From positions 62,667 to 126,666 of the forward strand of contig DEAM01000009.1 in assembly GCA_002347035.1 (NCBI GenBank): DNA of 64,000 nucleotides, written 5' to 3'. This stretch comes from Gemmatimonadales bacterium UBA2982. GTDB taxonomy: Bacteria; Gemmatimonadota; Gemmatimonadetes; Longimicrobiales; Gaopeijiaceae. This document shows, in pieces, positions 52,611-61,718 of the stretch. Below the pieces are notes generated by a model. The model made no database searches, had not been told where the DNA came from, and was given only the letters and a program-made list of their open reading frames with translations. A program made the translations under genes and the position numbers. The first letter of the stretch is position 1, and every line of letters begins with the position of its first letter.

Positions 52611-53537
52611 TCACACTGAAGGGCAGAGCGGGATGCTTCCTTGACCGGCGCTAATCACCTCAAACTCCCTGACAAGCGTCGCTCCTAGTACGCCTAATCC
52701 GTCCCCTGTTAGGCTAGAAACACGCACCCCACCGGAAGGATTGAAGTTCCCCCCCCTTAACCAGTTCACCAAGTTGCGGTCAGCTGCCCCAATGGACACT
52801 TGTGCATCGGTCCCAGCTGGAAGACCGGCCTGTAACCGAACTGTCAGTTCATTGCTCAGATCACCGCGCTGGAAGATGCCAAACTCGCTTGGGAAGACGA
52901 CTGTCGTATCTGCAGCAGAAATCGAAAGTCCAAGCAGATAGAGAGGTTCCTCATCCGCATCAATGCCTTCCGGTGCGAGAGCATAACTCAGTCCGCTGAT
53001 AACGGTCTCATTGATGTAGGCCCACGCCCCCTGCGACCTAGACCAGCTGAGTGGTAACAGCGTATTAGGCTCGCTCCTACAACTCGCACTGACACCGTTT
53101 AATTGAAAGTCACCGGGGACCGTAGTGGCGCCATAAAGTGTGCCACCGTTTCCTAAAACAATACTGACCTCAAGCTCATCTCCAGATCCGAGATGCGGTG
53201 TAAGTGCGGAATTTCCAAGGAAGCAGGTGCCCTGAGCACCCCTTGGCCTTGTCTTGATACAATCAGCTGTGGTTCCTTGAGTGAAGTCCAGAACAAGGCC
53301 ATCAGAACGAGTCACAGTCACCACCGCATTTTCAAAAGTGCGTCCGCTCGGCACCCCACCTGCTCCCGTACCATGTAAGAAAGCTTTGACCTGGTTGTTG
53401 TTAAGATCTTCAGCAACGACCACGTAAACTTCAGCAACGACGAGATCTTCAACATCGACAACCGTGACTTCAGTAAGTTCACAGCCAGTAGTCGTCAGAA
53501 TACAAAGAAACAAGAATCGCTTCAGCGCCTGGCTCAT
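52611..53537 (-). CDS. Lipoprotein partner of TonB-dependent receptor
   Basis: 308 aa with a clear lipoprotein signal: L-C-I-L-T-T-T-G-C, Cys19 being the lipid-bearing residue. The mature protein is beta-rich, starting with an acidic/Val-rich segment (V-V-D-V-E-D-L-V-V-A-E-V-Y-V-V-V-A-E-D). It has no recognised enzyme motif. The ATG shares one base with the receptor stop (TGATG), so both are co-translated. Such pairs are reminiscent of the DUF4249-type lipoproteins that sit beside receptors in Bacteroidota. It probably helps capture the receptor's substrate at the cell surface. Confidence 0.75.
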   Translation of the reverse strand: MSQALKRFLFLCILTTTGCELTEVTVVDVEDLVVAEVYVVVAEDLNNNQVKAFLHGTGAGGVPSGRTFENAVVTVTRSDGLVLDFTQGTTADCIKTRPRGAQGTCFLGNSALTPHLGSGDELEVSIVLGNGGTLYGATTVPGDFQLNGVSASCRSEPNTLLPLSWSRSQGAWAYINETVISGLSYALAPEGIDADEEPLYLLGLSISAADTTVVFPSEFGIFQRGDLSNELTVRLQAGLPAGTDAQVSIGAADRNLVNWLRGGNFNPSGGVRVSSLTGDGLGVLGATLVREFEVISAGQGSIPLCPSV

Positions 53538-56005
53538 CAGAAGGCTACCTCTAGCCCAAAAGTAGGTAGCACCGGAAACATCGATATTCCAGACCTTACA
53601 GGTGGCTCTTGTTCGTACTCATAGAAGTAGAAGAGCGGATTGCGCTGATTGTAGATGTTCAGGACGTTGAGAAAAGGGGTGAGTGTGCCCCATGACTTTT
53701 CGAAGCTCCTTCTCATGCTGAAGTCGAGCCGATGGTACGCGGGGAACCGGGAGCTGTTGCGATCAGCCAAAGCAACTGCATAAGCTCCACCATATTCAGG
53801 ACTTCCACCTCCGTTCCACCAAAGTGTTCTGTCCTGCACGAAGTGTGGCCTATAGAACGTGTAGGACCCCACCGCACGCGTGTACGGCACGCCGGTACCA
53901 AGATTGAATCGCAGCCCTCCTTCCCATCCCCATGGGAGCGGATAGCTAAGGACAAAATCCAGATCCAACCTACGATCGAAGATCGGGGGATATGTGAATT
54001 CTTGGTTCTGCTGCAGTGGGAAGAGAGGGTCAGGGAATGTGCGCTCGGCCTTGAGCAAGGAGGCCGCAACCCAACCCCTTACGTCACCTGTCTCTTTCCG
54101 GATAAGTAAATCGGCACCGCGCGAGAATCCGTCACCGACCAAAAGATCGTCGCCCTCATCATTAGGATCATCCGCTGTATTAAGTCCGACAACACCATCA
54201 AATGAGCGGACGTACCCCTCTAAAGACCAGAACCAGTCTGCCCCCAGATAGCCCTCAAGTCCCATCTGTACTTGATCGGAAATGATGTACGGCGTGGTTT
54301 CCCCAGCGAGCGTCCAAACATCAAGCCCTAGTGGTAGCTCTTCGTCTCTGATTGAATGGACAAACTGGGTATAACGCCCGACTGCCCCCTTAATAGCGGC
54401 GTTACCACCTGCAAAGAAACGCTTGATCGCTAATCGGGGCGCAGGCTCGCCTGCCCAAGAACCCGGATCAGGACCCCATGCGTCAAACCTTACACCAAGT
54501 TCTATGAGCCACTCAGAGGGCACCGCCCAGCGAGTCTGCGCGTATGTCCCGAGAAGCACTCCGATTCCATCAGTATCTAGAAACTCTGTCCCGCCCGTTG
54601 CAAAGCGGTTCAGGTAAGACAGACGCTCGACGCTCGAACCGAGTTGTAGTGACAGATGCTCCGTCGGTCTAGTATCTAAATCTACTCGAAACTGCCCTTG
54701 CTGAATTCGACTACTGAATTCAGTGTCGTTGAAGTCCGGGAAGGAAAGGCCAGTTCCATATCGGCTATAGTTGGCCCGCACATCGAGAGAGCCTCCCCCA
54801 GACCTCGGATGAGTCCACCGAAGGCCGACTAGATCATTTCCCCAATCCCAGTCGAGTAGAAGCGGAAAACCGTCATCTAAGTTCGTCAGTGCAAGAACAT
54901 CTTGACCTGAATACGCTGTCAGCGTGATCCGATCGCCAGAATGTGTCCAACCTTCAAAAAAGGTCTGGAAGTCTTCAAGGTGGTATGGAAATTCGAAAGC
55001 CGGTTTCAGTAGGACATCGAAATAGGACCGTCGAGCGGACCCCCGATAGCGCAAGCTACTGAGGCCCAATGCATTTGCGGCACCAGTCGGAATCCGACCG
55101 TCGACTGCAGCGCGCGTCGCTAGAAGCGAAAGACCAACATCTGCACCGAAATCAGAGTCGCCCGGACTAGATTCGATCTCGAGGACAGACGAGACTCGTC
55201 CACCGTGCTCGGCAGGAAACCCCCCGGACTGTAGTTCTACACGGTCGAGCATATCTACGTTGAAAACAGAGAAAAGACCGCCAAGGTGGAACGGACTAAA
55301 CACAGGGACACCGTCGAGGAGAATAAGGTTCTGGTCCTGTGATCCTCCCCGGACATGGAACCCAGCGGAGAAATCAGAAGTGGATACAACACCCGGCAGA
55401 ACTTCTACAGCACGAACCGGATCCGCCTCCGCTAATCCTGGAATGGCTCTGAGTTCGGCTAGATTCAACTCGCGAACCGTGACTCCACCAAGTTCTTCGA
55501 AGCGAGCCCGTTGACGACTCGCGATAGCCTCAACGGAAAGTCCCTGGAGTTCTAGCGCACTCCTTTCCATCTCTATCTCGAGATCCAACGTCTCACTAGG
55601 CCCGAGCACAATCTCTTCAATCTGCTCTGCGTAGCCCAAAGCCACGACACGAACCGTGTAAGTGGCTGATGGGACGGAGTAGAGACGGAATAGGCCGAGC
55701 CGATCAGTCTCCGTTCCCGCAGTAACGCTCTCGTCAAGAAGAAGGGTCACTGTGGCCCCGTAGACCGCTGCACCTTCAACGTCTCGCACCTGACCTTGAA
55801 TCGTCGCGTCTTGCGCATCCAGTTGCATTGGGACCAACTGAAGCAAGACGAACGTCCAAAATCCTGTAACTGCCCACCATCGTCTACTTCGAACCCGCGT
55901 CGAAGGCTTCAGGATTATATCGCTCCTCCCCCATCCTGGAGTACCGGGCAATTCAACTAAGTTAGCCGCCCAGAAATCATCCTTTGAAGAATTACCCCAA
56001 CCCAT
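53537..56005 (-). CDS. TonB-dependent outer-membrane receptor with carboxypeptidase-like N-terminal domain
   Basis: About 822 aa from ATG 56005. After a late signal peptide (W-W-A-V-T-G-F-W-T-F-V-L-L-Q-L-V-P) comes a carboxypeptidase-regulatory-like domain (T-I-Q-G-Q-V-R-D-V-E-G-A-A-V-Y-G-A-T-V), the plug (R-A-V-E-V-L-P-G-V-V-S-T-S-D-F, then S-Q-D-Q-N-L-I-L-L-D-G-V-P-V-F) and a 22-strand-type barrel ending F-G-L-E-V-A-F. It imports a large substrate such as a peptide, glycan or metal chelate; which is unknown. The start is uncertain: TTG 56038 is longer, and a strong GGAGG at 55921-55932 precedes only ATA/ATC/CTG codons. Confidence 0.9.
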   Translation of the reverse strand: MGWGNSSKDDFWAANLVELPGTPGWGRSDIILKPSTRVRSRRWWAVTGFWTFVLLQLVPMQLDAQDATIQGQVRDVEGAAVYGATVTLLLDESVTAGTETDRLGLFRLYSVPSATYTVRVVALGYAEQIEEIVLGPSETLDLEIEMERSALELQGLSVEAIASRQRARFEELGGVTVRELNLAELRAIPGLAEADPVRAVEVLPGVVSTSDFSAGFHVRGGSQDQNLILLDGVPVFSPFHLGGLFSVFNVDMLDRVELQSGGFPAEHGGRVSSVLEIESSPGDSDFGADVGLSLLATRAAVDGRIPTGAANALGLSSLRYRGSARRSYFDVLLKPAFEFPYHLEDFQTFFEGWTHSGDRITLTAYSGQDVLALTNLDDGFPLLLDWDWGNDLVGLRWTHPRSGGGSLDVRANYSRYGTGLSFPDFNDTEFSSRIQQGQFRVDLDTRPTEHLSLQLGSSVERLSYLNRFATGGTEFLDTDGIGVLLGTYAQTRWAVPSEWLIELGVRFDAWGPDPGSWAGEPAPRLAIKRFFAGGNAAIKGAVGRYTQFVHSIRDEELPLGLDVWTLAGETTPYIISDQVQMGLEGYLGADWFWSLEGYVRSFDGVVGLNTADDPNDEGDDLLVGDGFSRGADLLIRKETGDVRGWVAASLLKAERTFPDPLFPLQQNQEFTYPPIFDRRLDLDFVLSYPLPWGWEGGLRFNLGTGVPYTRAVGSYTFYRPHFVQDRTLWWNGGGSPEYGGAYAVALADRNSSRFPAYHRLDFSMRRSFEKSWGTLTPFLNVLNIYNQRNPLFYFYEYEQEPPVRSGISMFPVLPTFGLEVAF

Positions 56006-56038
56006 ACGGTTGCCGGTATTAAAAATATTCACAAGCAA

Positions 56039-56294
56039 AATGGCTAAGCCGCATTACTTCCATTTTTTGCAGACACTTCGGCTTGTAACACAGAAACCAG
56101 GAGTCTTCCGTTTGAAGCAAACCCAGGTGCTGTATACCAATGTTTCCGAACAAACTTATCGTGCTTTATAGCGGTTAAGCTCCCCTCATGCATAAGCCAG
56201 AACTCACGTGCCGATCAATGTAAAAGTGAAGCGCAACTAACTAGCTTTTACGAACAGTTCCATCCTCCCCTTGTGACTCATAGGCTCTGACACA
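56039..56294. other. Divergent intergenic region, receptor / K+ channel
   Basis: 256 bp between the receptor and channel genes. A-rich at the receptor side (AAAAATATT at 56019-56030 is inside the longer reading frame). No clear palindrome, RNA gene or strong -35/-10 pair seen. A short minus-strand frame overlapping the channel start does not look coding. Confidence 0.35.
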
Positions 56295-57128
56295 ATGGCC
56301 CCTCTTGGCCCAGTTGGCCTGCCCGGATCACGTCGCGCCCTAGTCCACCACATCATCTTCGACCATGACTCAGGGTGGGCGAAGTGGTTTGACATCGGGC
56401 TGCTCCTGGCAATCCTGGCGAGTGTCAGCGTGGTGATGATCGACTCAGTTGCAGACTTGAATGACAACTATGGTCCCCTGCTGGGACTCATAGAATGGTT
56501 TTTTACACTCATCTTCACGATCGAATATGTCCTTCGCCTCTGGTCCGTGCGTCGGCCCAGAGCATACGCCTTCAGTTTCTTCGGCATCATCGACCTGCTC
56601 TCAGTGATTCCCACCTACATCAGTTTGTTTTTGCCCGGGAGTCAGTTTCTGGCAGTTATCAGAGTACTCCGAATCCTCCGCATCTTCCGAATCCTCAAGC
56701 TAACACGATACGTAGGCGAAGCTGGCGTGTTGGGTGCCGCGCTCCGTGCCTCTCGATACAAGGTGTCTGTCTTTCTTGTTTCCGTGCTATCAATCGTAGT
56801 CGTAGTCGGATCTGTGATGTATATCATCGAGGGGCCTGTGGCGGGATTTACTAGTATCCCCGTAGGTGTTTACTGGGCGATTGTGACCTTAACCACAGTC
56901 GGTTACGGAGATGTTGTCCCACTGACTCCGATAGGTCAGGCACTCGCTTCGATCATCATGATCATGGGCTACGGTATTATTGCGGTACCAACGGGTATTG
57001 TTACTGCTGAACTGACTTCGCAAGTCAGAGTTTCCGCAAACACCAGCCGCACTTGTAAGTCATGCATGCACAAGGAAAACGACCCTAAGGCTTTATACTG
57101 CCCGAGGTGCGGTGAACCACTCGCATGA
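56295..57128 (+). CDS. Voltage-gated potassium channel with C-terminal zinc ribbon
   Basis: 277 aa with six membrane helices. S4 carries regularly spaced arginines, V-I-R-V-L-R-I-L-R-I-F-R-I-L-K (121-135), as a voltage sensor. The selectivity filter is T-T-V-G-Y-G-D (200-206). After S6 the protein ends with a short zinc ribbon: C254-x2-C257 and C269-x2-C272 (C-P-R-C-G-E-P). Homotetramers would conduct K+ across the inner membrane. The ribbon replaces the more usual RCK or cyclic-nucleotide domain and may sense metal or redox, or aid assembly. Confidence 0.92.
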   Translation: MAPLGPVGLPGSRRALVHHIIFDHDSGWAKWFDIGLLLAILASVSVVMIDSVADLNDNYGPLLGLIEWFFTLIFTIEYVLRLWSVRRPRAYAFSFFGIIDLLSVIPTYISLFLPGSQFLAVIRVLRILRIFRILKLTRYVGEAGVLGAALRASRYKVSVFLVSVLSIVVVVGSVMYIIEGPVAGFTSIPVGVYWAIVTLTTVGYGDVVPLTPIGQALASIIMIMGYGIIAVPTGIVTAELTSQVRVSANTSRTCKSCMHKENDPKALYCPRCGEPLA

Positions 57129-57183
57129 CACGATCAGTTGGTTCTGATAATCGCGCCTAAACTCTCTGGCCAAAGAACTCAAC

Positions 57184-58683
57184 TCAACGTGCTCCCATGG
57201 TTAATTTCTTCACTTGTGGCGCGAGGCCGATTGCTACAATGCCCGCGCCTCCGGTAATCATTGCAACCGTTCTGAAAAGGTCAGCTGGAATCATGGTTTC
57301 CAGTTGGCCAGCAACCAGGCCGGCAAAAAGGTTGCCGAGCGCGGCTCCCACGAACCAGATACCCATCATCTGACCGACCCGCTTCTCAGGTGAAAGCTTT
57401 GTGATTGCGGACAAACCTATTGGCGAGATGCAAAGCTCCCCAGTGGTATGAAGGAAATACGTCACAACCAACCACGCAGGGGATACCACATTGTCTACTG
57501 AGGCATTCGCGGCTCCCCATGCAATCACCAAGAAACCAGCGCAAAGTCCAACGAGCCCTAAGCCCGCCTTCATGGGAATCGACGGATCCGAGTTCCGTCG
57601 CTCGAGCGCAACCCAAAGCGAACCGAAGATCGGCGCACCAATGATGATGAATATCGGGTTCACTGACTGGAGCCAGGAAGCAGGTACTTCCCAGCCAAAA
57701 ATCATACGATCCGTCAAGTCACGGGCGAAGAGATTTAAGGAGGAACCCGCCTGCTCGAAGCCAGACCAAAAGATCGCAATCAACAGAAAGAGCCAAAAAA
57801 TGACTCCCATCCTCTTGTTCTCTTCTACCGTGTGCTGGCCGGCCGTCCAGAGATACACAAAGTAGAGCCCTACAATCCCAAGGACCCCATAACCCAGCAT
57901 AGTCGCGATTTGTGCAAGAGATAATGGAATCACATCCATGGATACGAGCAACCCAAACACAAATAGCACTGCGACGATCGCGAAAAAGCTTCCAAAAAAA
58001 CGACGGGACTTGGCCGCAAGCTCGACCGGACTGTCATCTGTCTTGAGCTTGCCAGCTTCTCCAAGGTGCTCAGCACCGATCTTGTACTGGATCAGACCCA
58101 GAACCATCCCTACCCCCGCTGCTCCGAAGCCCCAATGCCAGTTGCCACCTTCGCCGAGCGCCCCGGTAACTAGTGGTCCAAAAAAAGCCCCGATATTGAT
58201 CCCCATATAGAAGATTGAAAATCCAGCGTCCCGGCGAGCACCGCCCTCCGGGTACAGATCGCCCACAACCGTGCTGACATTCGGCTTGAGAAGCCCCGTT
58301 CCACAGATGATGAATACCATGCCCAAGAAGAAGGCAGACGTTGTCGGGATCGCCATTGTGAAATGACCCAGGGCGATAATCCAACCTCCAACCCAGATAG
58401 CCTTTTGCTGACCCCATAGGTTATCCGCGACCCAACCTCCAGGAAGGGCTAGGATATACACAAGGCTGGTGTACAGACCGTAGATTGCACCTGCGGTAGC
58501 AACATCGAGTTCTAACCCAGGGTTCGCTGCATCTGTCGCAGTAACCATGAAGAGGATCAGAAGGGCCCGCATCCCGTAGTAAGAGAACCTTTCCCACATC
58601 TCTGTGAAGAAAAGCGTAGCGAGACCGCGGGGATGACCAAAAAATGTGTTATCTCGTGTCGGGCCGGATTCGGCAGTCATCAT
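57184..58683 (-). CDS. POT-family proton-dependent oligopeptide transporter
   Basis: About 499 aa from ATG 58683; the frame runs 41 codons further, but the N-terminus T-F-F-G-H-P-R-G-L-A-T-L-F-F-T-E-M-W-E-R-F-S-Y-Y-G is close to the preferred start. The marks E-R-F-S-Y-Y-G-M-R-A, G-G-W-V-A-D and F-S-I-F-Y-M-G-I-N-I-G-A are the PTR2/POT signatures. It imports di- and tripeptides with protons. It fits with the peptidases nearby in supplying amino acids. Divergent from a small membrane protein gene. Confidence 0.93.
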   Translation of the reverse strand: MMTAESGPTRDNTFFGHPRGLATLFFTEMWERFSYYGMRALLILFMVTATDAANPGLELDVATAGAIYGLYTSLVYILALPGGWVADNLWGQQKAIWVGGWIIALGHFTMAIPTTSAFFLGMVFIICGTGLLKPNVSTVVGDLYPEGGARRDAGFSIFYMGINIGAFFGPLVTGALGEGGNWHWGFGAAGVGMVLGLIQYKIGAEHLGEAGKLKTDDSPVELAAKSRRFFGSFFAIVAVLFVFGLLVSMDVIPLSLAQIATMLGYGVLGIVGLYFVYLWTAGQHTVEENKRMGVIFWLFLLIAIFWSGFEQAGSSLNLFARDLTDRMIFGWEVPASWLQSVNPIFIIIGAPIFGSLWVALERRNSDPSIPMKAGLGLVGLCAGFLVIAWGAANASVDNVVSPAWLVVTYFLHTTGELCISPIGLSAITKLSPEKRVGQMMGIWFVGAALGNLFAGLVAGQLETMIPADLFRTVAMITGGAGIVAIGLAPQVKKLTMGAR

Positions 58684-58775
58684 CACTAACTGAGGACTCC
58701 TGAAAAAGTAGTGGACATTCCAACAAGACCTTTCTTCAATTGAGTGTTGATACGCTCCCCACGCGAGAGGCGCTG

Positions 58776-58952
58776 ATGACCGGCATCGTCCAGTGGCTGC
58801 TGGCAAACCCGATCTTTCTGATACCGATTCTGTTACTGGTAGCCATTTTGCTCTTTGCCATTCTAAAGAGGTTGATCAAGATGGCAGTAATCGTGGCGAT
58901 AGCGAGCATCCTATACCTAGTGCTCGTAGAGTATTTCGGTGCTGGCCCATAA
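58776..58952 (+). CDS. Small two-helix membrane protein
   Basis: 58 aa from ATG 58776, which follows AGAGG at 7-nt spacing; the frame also opens at TTG 58740. Two hydrophobic segments, N-P-I-F-L-I-P-I-L-L-L-V-A-I-L-L-F-A-I and A-V-I-V-A-I-A-S-I-L-Y-L-V-L-V, are joined by a K-R-L-I-K loop. No family recognised. Divergent from the POT gene by 92 bp. It may be a small inner-membrane accessory protein. Confidence 0.55.
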   Translation: MTGIVQWLLANPIFLIPILLLVAILLFAILKRLIKMAVIVAIASILYLVLVEYFGAGP

Positions 58953-59191
58953 CACGCCACTCCAAAACCGAGAGCCGCAATAGGCCAGGTATCCAATAAG
59001 AACAAATGCTGGTGAAATTCCGAATCGAGTGGAGCGACCCAAAAACAGCTGGTTCGTTTCAATTAGACCCGGTTCGTGACTGGCAACCTAGACGACCGCT
59101 CAGGCCCCTTCGCTTGCTGTGTATGCCACAGTCTCAACATCTTGGCGTAATATGCGATCGACCCAGTCGGCCCTGATCAAGCGAGAACGTC

Positions 59192-60547
59192 ATGGGGATC
59201 CTAAAGTCGTTCAACCCTGCTAACCAAGAAATTGTCGGAGAAGTACGGGTCACGCCCCTCGTTGAGATCCCGGATATTATTAGTCGCGCCCGAGCAGCCC
59301 AGTCGCACTGGAACGCACTTGGGTTGGAAGAACGAGCGGCAATGCTAAAGAAGTCAGAGGTCATTTTTGATGAACGAATGCAGGAGCATGGAGAACTGAT
59401 CACGAACGAAATGGGTAAGCCGATTAAGGAGGCCCTTTTCGAAGCTAAGTTCCTCGGAGTTGGTCTCGACCGAGAATTGGATGAAATCGTCGAAGCTCTG
59501 CAGCCCGACGTAATCGAGGATAGGGGTGTGCGCTCAACCGTGTACCACGATCCACTCGGAGTGGTCGGTGCAATCACACCCTGGAACTTTCCAATGTCGA
59601 TGCCAAGCTGGATGCTCATGCCAGCACTAGCTGCAGGTAATACGGTGGTCTTCAAGCCGTCCGAAGAGACGCCTTTATGTGGACAGGCCTACGCAGACGT
59701 GCTGAATGAGGTGCTGCCCGAAGATGTGCTGATCGTCGCACACGGCGCGGATGACCAGGGAAAGGCGGTCGTTGCATCGGGCGTGGACATGATCGCCTTT
59801 ACTGGTTCACGGGCTGTCGGTAAGCACATTCTGCGTGAAGCCAGCGGGACACTCACTCGGGTGGTGCTAGAACTCGGAGGAAAAGATCCAATGATCGTTC
59901 TCGAGGACGCAAACCTAGATAAGGCTGCACAGTTTGCAGCCTCGAACTCGTTCAGAAACGCTGGTCAGGTCTGCGTTTCGACAGAACGCATCTTTGTGCT
60001 TGATTCTGTCGCTGAAGAATTCGAACAGACTCTGGCTGAGTTGGCATCCGTAATGACCGTTGGAAGCGGGATCGAAGGTGCTGACGTCGGCCCGATGGTG
60101 AACGCTACGCAGCGCGACCACGTGCTGGGTCAGGTAGAGGCCGCCGTAGCCGAGGGTGCGACTGTACTGGCTGGAGGAAAGGGCCACCACGATAACTTTG
60201 TGACCCCCACGGTGCTCGCAGATGTCACAGGAGACATGGAAATTGCTCGGGCGGAAACATTCGGCCCAGTGGCGTGCGTGACTCGGGTTGCTTCGGTCGA
60301 TGAGGCAGTTGAAATGGCTAATGACACAGCCTTCGGCCTCGGGGCTGTCGTCTTTGGTGGCGACGAAGAAGCGACTGCGTCAGTAGCCAGACGCCTAACG
60401 GCGGGGATGATTGGTATCAACCGTGGTGTAGGCGGAGCCAGTGGTACGCCGTGGGTAGGCGCAAGAGAGAGTGGCTTCGGTTTCCATAAATCAAAAGATG
60501 GACATCGTCAGTTCACACAGACGCGGGTAGTGACGCTCGCCCAGTAA
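59192..60547 (+). CDS. NAD(P)-dependent aldehyde dehydrogenase (succinate-semialdehyde type)
   Basis: 451 aa, the short form typical of bacterial succinate-semialdehyde dehydrogenases. N-P-A-N-Q-E near the N-terminus, T-P-W-N-F-P-M and F-K-P-S-E-E-T-P bind cofactor; L-E-L-G-G-K-D-P-M holds the general base Glu; N-A-G-Q-V-C-V-S holds the nucleophile Cys; E-T-F-G-P-V and the end G-A-R-E-S-G-F-G complete the family. It oxidises an aldehyde to an acid. The true substrate is not certain. Convergent with the hydrolase gene, 45 bp gap. Confidence 0.92.
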   Translation: MGILKSFNPANQEIVGEVRVTPLVEIPDIISRARAAQSHWNALGLEERAAMLKKSEVIFDERMQEHGELITNEMGKPIKEALFEAKFLGVGLDRELDEIVEALQPDVIEDRGVRSTVYHDPLGVVGAITPWNFPMSMPSWMLMPALAAGNTVVFKPSEETPLCGQAYADVLNEVLPEDVLIVAHGADDQGKAVVASGVDMIAFTGSRAVGKHILREASGTLTRVVLELGGKDPMIVLEDANLDKAAQFAASNSFRNAGQVCVSTERIFVLDSVAEEFEQTLAELASVMTVGSGIEGADVGPMVNATQRDHVLGQVEAAVAEGATVLAGGKGHHDNFVTPTVLADVTGDMEIARAETFGPVACVTRVASVDEAVEMANDTAFGLGAVVFGGDEEATASVARRLTAGMIGINRGVGGASGTPWVGARESGFGFHKSKDGHRQFTQTRVVTLAQ

Positions 60548-60592
60548 GGGATGTGGTGTTTAGGCCCAATTCGTATACCGCCAGCAATTCTT

Positions 60593-61564
60593 CTAGCGCA
60601 GTCGGGACTCCAGTGTGTCCAGAATGTGCGCTCGCACCTGGTCCGTCGTGCCCGCCGATACGGCATCACCCGCAAGCACATGATTCTCAGGGTCTCCAGA
60701 ATCTTCGACCAGATAGGTGCTTACAAGACCGGGGCGCAGGGTGGGAATTATACGCTCAGTCTCCATGGGATCGACGATTTTATCCTCTCGCGAGTAAATC
60801 ACTAGGGTGGGGACTTCGATAACCTGAAGGTCTATCATCTTAACGTGCTCAACGAGGGCCATCATCGGAAGTAGCGCGCCCGGCGGGTAGCACGTAGTCC
60901 AGTGGGTTGCCTGATCCGCATTCCTCGGCTCGAAGCAGCGCTCAGGACCTAGAACAAGCCGGGCAAGCGCACCACCCCATGGCCAGAGGAGTAAAGGAGC
61001 CAACCTATCTCGAAGCCCCAAGTTCGGTGAGATAAGCACCAAAGCTGAGAGACGACCGCGCGCCTGTTCCTGCGCTGCCGCCCACAATGCGAGTGTGCCG
61101 CCGGTGGAGGTTGCAACAAGGACAACTTTTTCTCCAATCCTACCACCAATAGCAATAGCCTCTGCTGTATCAGCCAGCCAGTCCGCAGCTGAAGGCTCTA
61201 ACATCGCGGCTCCATCTCGACCGTGACCCCGTAGCCGCGCAAAATAAATGTTCGCCTGCAGGTCATGCGCCAAGTCCGTGATGAGAGGCTCTACCTCATG
61301 CCGGTCCGCGGAGAAACCGTGTAAATACACAATTGAGACCTCCGTTCTCTCTCGAGCACCTGGATCTCGCCAGACAACCGCCTTCGAATCCCCAGGGCGC
61401 AGAGAGGGCACATTCCGTTCACTTGCAGCGATATATGCATCAAGGTCAGGACCCAGGCTGGGCTCAACCCACTCTGACTCGACACTGGGGCGCGGACCTA
61501 AGAGCCCAATGACTGTCACGATCGTAATTACGACCAAGAAGCGGTGGTTTCGACTTGAAAACAA
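60593..61564 (-). CDS. Alpha/beta hydrolase
   Basis: 323 aa with an N-terminal hydrophobic signal or anchor (F-L-V-V-I-T-I-V-T-V-I-G-L-L-G). The fold is shown by V-Y-L-H-G-F-S-A-D-R-H-E, the nucleophile elbow V-A-T-S-T-G-G-T-L-A (first Gly of G-x-S-x-G replaced by Ala), the acid in I-Y-S-R-E-D-K-I-V-D-P and the His in E-N-H-V-L-A-G. Likely an exported carboxylester hydrolase or thioesterase-like lipase; substrate unknown. It lies 112 bp from the divergent PQQ-dehydrogenase open frame. Confidence 0.85.
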   Translation of the reverse strand: MFSSRNHRFLVVITIVTVIGLLGPRPSVESEWVEPSLGPDLDAYIAASERNVPSLRPGDSKAVVWRDPGARERTEVSIVYLHGFSADRHEVEPLITDLAHDLQANIYFARLRGHGRDGAAMLEPSAADWLADTAEAIAIGGRIGEKVVLVATSTGGTLALWAAAQEQARGRLSALVLISPNLGLRDRLAPLLLWPWGGALARLVLGPERCFEPRNADQATHWTTCYPPGALLPMMALVEHVKMIDLQVIEVPTLVIYSREDKIVDPMETERIIPTLRPGLVSTYLVEDSGDPENHVLAGDAVSAGTTDQVRAHILDTLESRLR

Positions 61565-61718
61565 ACGGCTGGCTAGCCTATTAACGTATAGTGCTATAGA
61601 AGCTCTAGATTATCTAACCACCCATGAGACGGTAAACCCCCAGGGTCCCTAGCGAATCACCACACTCCCGACCAGGTTGTCGCAGCGGTCGATCAGATTC
61701 TCAAGCGGATGGTGGGGT

